A DNA stretch of 11,132 nt from Clostridia bacterium. Lineage in GTDB: Bacteria; Bacillota; Clostridia; Peptostreptococcales; Anaerovoracaceae. Under the pieces are notes generated by a model. That model ran no database searches. It was not told where the DNA came from and was given only the letters and a program-made list of their open reading frames with translations. The stretch's first letter is position 1, and the number at the start of each line of letters is the position of its first letter. The stretch is taken from the NCBI GenBank assembly GCA_900754795.1, contig CAAEEA010000074.1, positions 1-11,132 on the forward strand. The letters run 5' to 3'. Of the stretch, positions 7,613 through 11,132 are shown one piece after another. A program made the translations under genes and the position numbers.

Positions 7613-8311
7613 TTACTTTTTCTTTTTCAAAATACCCTTTTGGGACACCCAGCTTTTTTTCTCTGTTCCTCTTGTCCTCGCAATATAGAGGGAATCGCCT
7701 TCCACGTCATCGGTGACGGTGCTGCCGGCGGCGATATATGCCCCTTCGCCTACCCGCACAGGTGATACAAGGTTGCTGTTGCATCCTATAAAAGCGTTGT
7801 CCTCAACTACCGAACGGTATTTGTTTGTACCGTCGTAATTGACAAACACCACGCCGCAGCCTAAATTGACATTGGCTCCCACATCTGAGTCTCCTATGTA
7901 AGTCAGATGCGACGCCTTGGTTCCGTCTCCAAGAGACGAGTTCTTTACTTCCACAAAATCTCCGATCTTGCAGTCTCTTCCCACACGGCTTTCCGGACGC
8001 AGATATGCAAAAGGTCCTACTTTGGTTCCGCTTCCGATAAAGCTCTCCGTGATTACAGAACTTCTTATCTGAACATCATCTGCTATCCGGGAATCTGTTA
8101 TCACCGTATTCTGCCCGATAAAGCAGTTTTTGCCTATGACCGTACTGCCTTCGATCGTAACGCACGGACCGATGACCGTTCCGGCGCCTATTTTGACACC
8201 ATCGTCAATATATGCCGTGAATTCGTCCACAAAGCGGACTCCCTCATCAATGTATTTCTTTATACCGGCAAGACGCTCCGCCCGCTTTGCCTCCATGTCT
8301 GCTGTTTCCAT
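7613..8311 (-). CDS. Glucosamine-1-phosphate N-acetyltransferase domain of GlmU, without the uridylyltransferase domain
   Basis: The 232-residue product is a left-handed beta-helix acetyltransferase matching only the C-terminal half of GlmU (normally about 456 residues). That half uses acetyl-CoA to acetylate glucosamine 1-phosphate on the way to UDP-GlcNAc. Hexapeptide turns run from about residue 34 to 205. R105, K123, catalytic H135, Y138, N149, N158 and K164 correspond to E. coli R333, K351, H363, Y366, N377, N386 and K392, all with the same offset of 228. Residue 1 therefore falls at the E. coli linker after the pyrophosphorylase domain. I chose the ATG at 8311 for the GGGAGG 5 bases upstream; the ATG at 8332 overlaps the murC stop as ATGA and would add seven residues, but lacks a good site. 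No trace of the N-terminal domain lies upstream, since murC abuts it. The acetyltransferase is probably active; the missing uridylyl transfer must be supplied elsewhere. Confidence 0.9.
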   Translation of the reverse strand: METADMEAKRAERLAGIKKYIDEGVRFVDEFTAYIDDGVKIGAGTVIGPCVTIEGSTVIGKNCFIGQNTVITDSRIADDVQIRSSVITESFIGSGTKVGPFAYLRPESRVGRDCKIGDFVEVKNSSLGDGTKASHLTYIGDSDVGANVNLGCGVVFVNYDGTNKYRSVVEDNAFIGCNSNLVSPVRVGEGAYIAAGSTVTDDVEGDSLYIARTRGTEKKSWVSQKGILKKKK

Positions 8312-8328
8312 AACTTCCTCCCGGGGAA

Positions 8329-9705
8329 TCATTTTTCGAGTATCATCTCGCCGACTTTGTAAATATCTCCTGCCCCCATTGTGAGGACGAGATCTCCTCT
8401 GCCGGCCCTTTCACTCACATAATCCGCTATGTCGTCAAAGTTATCCATGAATATCACTTCTTTGCCGGGATGAGCTTCTTTGATTTTTTCGGCAAGCTGA
8501 GCGGAAGATATCTTATAGATGTTTTTTTCTCTCGCCGCGTAGATCTCTGCCAGTATAAGCACATCCGTCTTTTCAAAAGCGTCCGCAAACTGGTCAAACA
8601 GCGCCAGAGTTCTCGTATAAGTGTGCGGCTGGAAAAGACACCACAGCCTGTTGTGATGAATATTCTGACACGCGTCGAGGGTAGCCCTGATCTCCGTCGG
8701 ATGATGAGCGTAGTCATCTACTATCTTTACTCCGCGTGAAGTCACTCCCACCACGTCAAAGCGCCTCTGAGTCCCGTGGTATCCCTGCAGTGTAGACCTT
8801 ATTATATCCGCTTCCACGCCGAGGCTGTGGCAGCAGGCAAACGCCGCCAGAGCATTGAGTATGTTGTGCTCTCCCGGCACGGAAAGCTGTATCCTGCACA
8901 GAAGCCTTCCGTCTTTATTAACGTTAAAAGCCGGCAGACCGTTTTCGTTGAAAACAACATCGTCGGCGTAATAGTCGCATTTTTCGTTCAATCCGAAAGT
9001 CACCACGTTCTTGAGGTTCTTTATTACCTGACTTACAAAAGGATTGGCCTGATAGGCGACAATAAGGCCGTCTTCCGGTACGAGCTTTGAGAATCTGTCA
9101 AAAGAGCTCACGATATGGTCTATATCTTTAAAATAATCAAGGTGGTCTGAGTCAATATTGAGAATCACTTCAGTCTTCGGTCTCAGACTGAGAAAACTGT
9201 CCATGTACTCACATGCCTCGGTAACGAAATACTGCCCGTGGCCGACTCTGACATTTCCTCCGATCTCCTCAAGGTTTCCGCCCACAAGGATAGTAGGGTC
9301 TGTTCCCGCATTGTCCAGAATTAAAGAAACCATAGAGGTGGTGGTGGTCTTGCCGTGAGTGCCTGATATCGCTATGCTGTTTTTGTATCCGTCCATCAGC
9401 GCTCCGAGCATCTGAGCTCTCGTTATGGCCGGTATCCCTCTGCGTCCGGCTTCCACAAGTTCAGGATTATCTTTGCCGACGGCAGATGAATAAACGATCA
9501 GATCCGCGTTTCCCACATTTTCCGCTCTATGGCCTATGCTTATCCTCGCCCCGTCTTCGGCGAGTCTTTCTGTGATGTCCGACTCTTTCATATCCGAGCC
9601 GCTCACATTATATCCTCTTGAAATTAAAATATCTGCAATGGCCGAAAGTCCTATGCCTCCGATGCCGATGCAGTGTATATTTTTATATCGTGACAGATCA
9701 ATCAT
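8329..9705 (-). CDS. murC: UDP-N-acetylmuramate--L-alanine ligase
   Basis: The protein has 458 residues and is MurC, the cytoplasmic ligase that adds the first amino acid, L-alanine, to UDP-MurNAc using ATP. The N-terminal Rossmann domain has GIGGIGLSA (14-22), which binds the UDP substrate. The central ATPase domain has the P-loop GTHGKTTTTS (115-124), EACEYMDSFL (163-172) and NIDSDHLDYF (183-192). PGEHNILNALAA (277-288) marks the inter-domain joint, and the C-terminal domain has DDYAHHPTEI (330-339) and MGAGDI (443-448). The start has GGAGG 9 bases upstream. It is the first gene of the murC-glmU'-prs-pth-mfd operon and has its own extended -10 promoter. It feeds the same peptidoglycan pathway as the GlmU domain that follows. 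MurC rather than MurD or Mpl is indicated by the N-terminal glycine pattern and overall motif set. Confidence 0.97.
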   Translation of the reverse strand: MIDLSRYKNIHCIGIGGIGLSAIADILISRGYNVSGSDMKESDITERLAEDGARISIGHRAENVGNADLIVYSSAVGKDNPELVEAGRRGIPAITRAQMLGALMDGYKNSIAISGTHGKTTTTSMVSLILDNAGTDPTILVGGNLEEIGGNVRVGHGQYFVTEACEYMDSFLSLRPKTEVILNIDSDHLDYFKDIDHIVSSFDRFSKLVPEDGLIVAYQANPFVSQVIKNLKNVVTFGLNEKCDYYADDVVFNENGLPAFNVNKDGRLLCRIQLSVPGEHNILNALAAFACCHSLGVEADIIRSTLQGYHGTQRRFDVVGVTSRGVKIVDDYAHHPTEIRATLDACQNIHHNRLWCLFQPHTYTRTLALFDQFADAFEKTDVLILAEIYAAREKNIYKISSAQLAEKIKEAHPGKEVIFMDNFDDIADYVSERAGRGDLVLTMGAGDIYKVGEMILEK

Positions 9706-9745
9706 GTTATATTGCCTCCGTGTTCCAGACCTGCTGGTCGTTTTT

Positions 9746-9775
9746 ATTATACCATAGTTCAGATGAAAATGTTTA
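9746..9775 (-). promoter_or_regulatory. Sigma-A promoter (extended -10) for the murC operon
   Basis: On the minus strand TAAACA (9770-9775) is followed after 18 bases by a perfect TATAAT (9746-9751), preceded by TGG, so it has the TGnTATAAT extended form. Transcription would start near 9739, about 34 bases before the murC ATG and upstream of its GGAGG site. Its -35 lies only 5 bp from the -35 of the oppositely directed purR promoter. Confidence 0.72.
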
Positions 9776-9780
9776 TTTAT

Positions 9781-9809
9781 TTGACAAAAATCTTAAAAAG
9801 AAATAATAT
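9781..9809 (+). promoter_or_regulatory. Strong sigma-A promoter for purR
   Basis: A perfect TTGACA (9781-9786), a 17-base AT-rich spacer and TAATAT (9804-9809) form a near-consensus promoter. The transcript would start near 9816, leaving a leader of about 35 bases that ends in GGAGG and TATT before the purR ATG. I see no PurBox-like CGAAC motif here, so self-repression by PurR is not evident. A direct repeat of CTGCAA (9814-9819, 9823-9828) covers the expected start point. Confidence 0.8.
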
Positions 9810-9850
9810 ATTTCTGCAAGTGCTGCAATATGTAATATCACGGAGGTATT

Positions 9851-10660
9851 ATGAAGAGGACAGAAAGAGTGGGAGCAATGATAACCATACTGACAGGCTC
9901 TCCATGCAGGACGTACAGTCTCCAGTATTTTTGCGATCTGTTTGGCGCCGCAAAATCCAGCATAAGCGAAGACATACGCGCCTGCAACGAAGCTCTGACT
10001 TTTACGGGTTCGGGACGTCTGGAGACCGGAACCGGCGCCAGAGGAGGCGTAAGGTTTGTTCCTCACATATCGGATGAAGCTCTGGCGCAGCTCCAGAAAG
10101 AATTCTGCCAGAAGCTGTCAGATCCTTCAAGGATGCTGGGCGGAAACTTTCTCTACACTTCCGACATATTTTTTGACCCGTCTTTCGTAAACAGGATCGC
10201 CACAGTCTTTGTCAGAAAGTTCAAAGATCGCGGAGCGGATTATGTTGCCACGGTTGAAACCAAAGGCATACCTCTTGCCGCCGGCGTCGCCCGTCTCCTT
10301 AACCTTCCTCTGGTCATAGTAAGGCGCGAGGCCAAAGTGTCGGAAGGCTCTACTGTAAGTATTAACTATTTCAGCGGATCTTATGACAGGATACAGCGTA
10401 TGTCCATGTCAAAGAGAGCAATCCGCCCTGGATCAAAAGTAATTGTAATCGATGATTTTATGCGGGGAGGAGGAAGTATCACCGGAATCTCTGAAATGGT
10501 CGGAGAGTTCGGCGGCAGCGTTGTAGGCGTCGGTGTCGCCATTTCCGCTAAAGAACCGTTAAAAAAGAAAGTCAGCGACTATACTTCTATTGTCTTTTTA
10601 GGTAATGTCAACGAGGAAAAGAAGATCATAGATGTTTCGCCAAATTATGACATATTCTGA
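9851..10660 (+). CDS. purR: Purine operon repressor PurR (Bacillus/Clostridium type)
   Basis: The 269-residue protein has the two-domain layout of B. subtilis PurR (about 285 residues). Residues 1-75 form a winged helix with the typical MKRTERVGAMITILTGSPCR start, and residues from about 80 form a type I phosphoribosyltransferase-like effector domain. The PRPP-binding loop VIVIDDFMRGGGSITG lies at about 197-212, and ETKGIPLAAGVARLL (136-150) is also family-typical. In Bacillus, PurR represses purine synthesis and transport genes and PRPP releases it. The ATG at 9851 has GGAGG four bases upstream. The gene diverges from murC across a 145-bp region and precedes spoVG by 84 bp, as in Bacillus where purR-yabJ-spoVG are adjacent; here yabJ is absent. 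The neighbouring prs makes its effector. It is unrelated to the LacI-type PurR of E. coli. Confidence 0.96.
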   Translation: MKRTERVGAMITILTGSPCRTYSLQYFCDLFGAAKSSISEDIRACNEALTFTGSGRLETGTGARGGVRFVPHISDEALAQLQKEFCQKLSDPSRMLGGNFLYTSDIFFDPSFVNRIATVFVRKFKDRGADYVATVETKGIPLAAGVARLLNLPLVIVRREAKVSEGSTVSINYFSGSYDRIQRMSMSKRAIRPGSKVIVIDDFMRGGGSITGISEMVGEFGGSVVGVGVAISAKEPLKKKVSDYTSIVFLGNVNEEKKIIDVSPNYDIF

Positions 10661-10668
10661 AAATTTTA

Positions 10669-10697
10669 TTGCAAAGCATAGCATTTTGGAATATAAT
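10669..10697 (+). promoter_or_regulatory. Sigma-A-like promoter for spoVG
   Basis: TTGCAA (10669-10674), a 17-base spacer and a perfect TATAAT (10692-10697) lie just after the purR stop. The transcript would start near 10704, about 41 bases before the spoVG GTG. No hairpin terminator separates purR from this promoter, so spoVG probably also receives read-through from purR. A GAAT overlapping the -10 recalls sigma-H sites, but no AGGAWWW element lies at the right distance. Confidence 0.65.
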
Positions 10698-10744
10698 TAT
10701 GTTGTCATAATAAGGAAGTGTGCGTGTAAGGAAGGTGGAACGAA

Positions 10745-11020
10745 GTGAATATTACCGATGTAAGGATCAGAAAAATCGTGGCTGACGGCAAGCTCAAAGC
10801 CGTTGCTTCGATTACCTTAGACAACGAGTTCGTTGTACATGACATCAAGATAATCGAAGGCCAGAACGGTCTGTTTATCGCGATGCCAAGCAAAAAAGTG
10901 AGCGAAACCGAATTCAGGGATATCGCCCATCCTATCGTATCTGAAGCGCGAAACAAGATCAGAGACGTTATCTTTGCCGAATACGAAAAAATTGCCGATG
11001 ATAATGAAGTCGAAGCATAG
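10745..11020 (+). CDS. spoVG: SpoVG-family regulatory RNA/DNA-binding protein
   Basis: The 91-residue protein matches SpoVG over nearly its whole length (97 residues in B. subtilis). The family core is plain: ITDVRIRKI near the start, ASITLDNEFVVHDIKIIEG (about 21-39), NGLFIAMPSKK and FRDIAHPI, then a helical acidic tail. SpoVG was found as a sporulation septum gene in Bacillus, and relatives in Staphylococcus, Listeria and Borrelia bind nucleic acid and act as global regulators. The start is a GTG at 10745 with GGAAGGTGG ending 6 bases upstream; the residues encoded after it align with the family N-terminus, and no in-frame ATG precedes the conserved core. It has its own promoter and ends before a strong terminator, so it can be expressed alone or with purR. 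In Bacillus it directly precedes glmU, which here lies elsewhere and truncated. Confidence 0.97.
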   Translation: MNITDVRIRKIVADGKLKAVASITLDNEFVVHDIKIIEGQNGLFIAMPSKKVSETEFRDIAHPIVSEARNKIRDVIFAEYEKIADDNEVEA

Positions 11021-11056
11021 CGATTCATTTTTGAACTGTTCAATTATAGCTCTCAG

Positions 11057-11086
11057 GACTGCCCTTTGCGGGCAGTCTTTTGTTTT
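11057..11086 (+). terminator. Intrinsic terminator after spoVG
   Basis: GACTGCCC (11057-11064) pairs perfectly with GGGCAGTC (11070-11077) around the loop TTTGC, and TTTTGTTTT follows directly (11078-11086). A G-T and an A-T pair can extend the stem. It lies 36 bases after the spoVG stop and closes the purR-spoVG unit. Confidence 0.92.
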
Positions 11087-11113
11087 GATTTATTCCCCTG
11101 CCGCGGAGGGCTT

Positions 11114-11132
11114 ATGACAAAAATACCGGCGG
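11114..11132 (+). CDS. Start of an unidentified gene, cut by the window edge
   Basis: An ATG at 11114 is preceded by GCGGAGGG, with GGAGG four bases upstream, a strong ribosome binding site. Only six codons are visible (MTKIPA, then a G). The gene begins after the spoVG terminator; no promoter can be judged in the 27-base gap. Nothing firm can be said of its function. The place after spoVG is where glmU lies in Bacillus, and the short start would be compatible with a nucleotidyltransferase N-terminus, but six residues cannot establish that. Confidence 0.4.

Noticed and set aside
8312..8332. Earlier start (8332) for the GlmU-like gene, overlapping the murC stop as ATGA
   Set aside because: It lacks a clear ribosome binding site, while the ATG at 8311 has GGGAGG at good distance. 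Coupled starting at 8332 remains possible and would add seven residues.
10661..10697. Sigma-H promoter for spoVG
   Set aside because: GAAT is present at 10689-10692, but the sequence 14 bases upstream (ATTGCAA) matches AGGAWWW at one position only; the sigma-A reading is far better.
10705..11043. A 112-codon minus-strand open frame over spoVG
   Set aside because: It is antisense to a highly conserved gene, runs through the spoVG promoter leader, and resembles no family I recognise.
1..11132. Mobile elements, CRISPR arrays, toxin-antitoxin or phage-defence genes
   Set aside because: No transposase, terminal inverted repeats, regularly spaced repeats or defence-type domains are visible; nearly all of the window is filled by conserved housekeeping and sporulation genes.

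Overview
The window comes from a low-to-moderate GC Gram-positive anaerobe of the Clostridia, and the lineage appears to form spores. It carries spoVT, spoVG and a Bacillus/Clostridium-type purR next to glmU-prs-pth-mfd, a neighbourhood well known from Firmicutes. Ribosome binding sites are strong GGAGG types and start codons include TTG and GTG, which fits. Genus cannot be read from the sequence; a Peptostreptococcales or Anaerovoracaceae-like member is only a guess. No mobile element, CRISPR array, tRNA or rRNA is visible.

Layout from left to right. Positions 1-527 (minus) hold the N-terminal part of a SpoVB/YabM-type lipid flippase. Upstream of it, on the same strand, is an MTA/SAH-deaminase-like amidohydrolase (578-1867). 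A divergent region follows with an extended -10 promoter for the amidohydrolase and a sigma-G-like promoter for spoVT (2055-2546, plus). spoVT converges on mfd, and a GC-rich hairpin sits on the mfd stop codon. From 9705 down to 2571 runs a tight minus-strand operon: murC, a GlmU acetyltransferase domain, prs, pth, mfd. Spacings are 17, 35 and 28 bp, then a 4-bp overlap. A 145-bp region at 9706-9850 holds back-to-back promoters for murC (minus) and purR (plus). purR is followed by spoVG with its own promoter and a clear intrinsic terminator, and a further ORF begins at 11114.

The genes join cell-wall precursor synthesis (MurC, GlmU acetyltransferase, flippase), PRPP and purine supply (Prs, PurR, perhaps the amidohydrolase), translation and repair housekeeping (Pth, Mfd) and sporulation control (SpoVT, SpoVG).

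The main oddity is that the glmU-like gene encodes only the acetyltransferase half. It starts at the exact equivalent of E. coli GlmU residue 229, with every recognised active-site residue kept. The purR-spoVG block lies inverted relative to the rest, and the ORF that starts after spoVG could be the missing uridylyltransferase half, but only six codons are visible. I see no convincing new biological system beyond this split-enzyme and rearrangement question.
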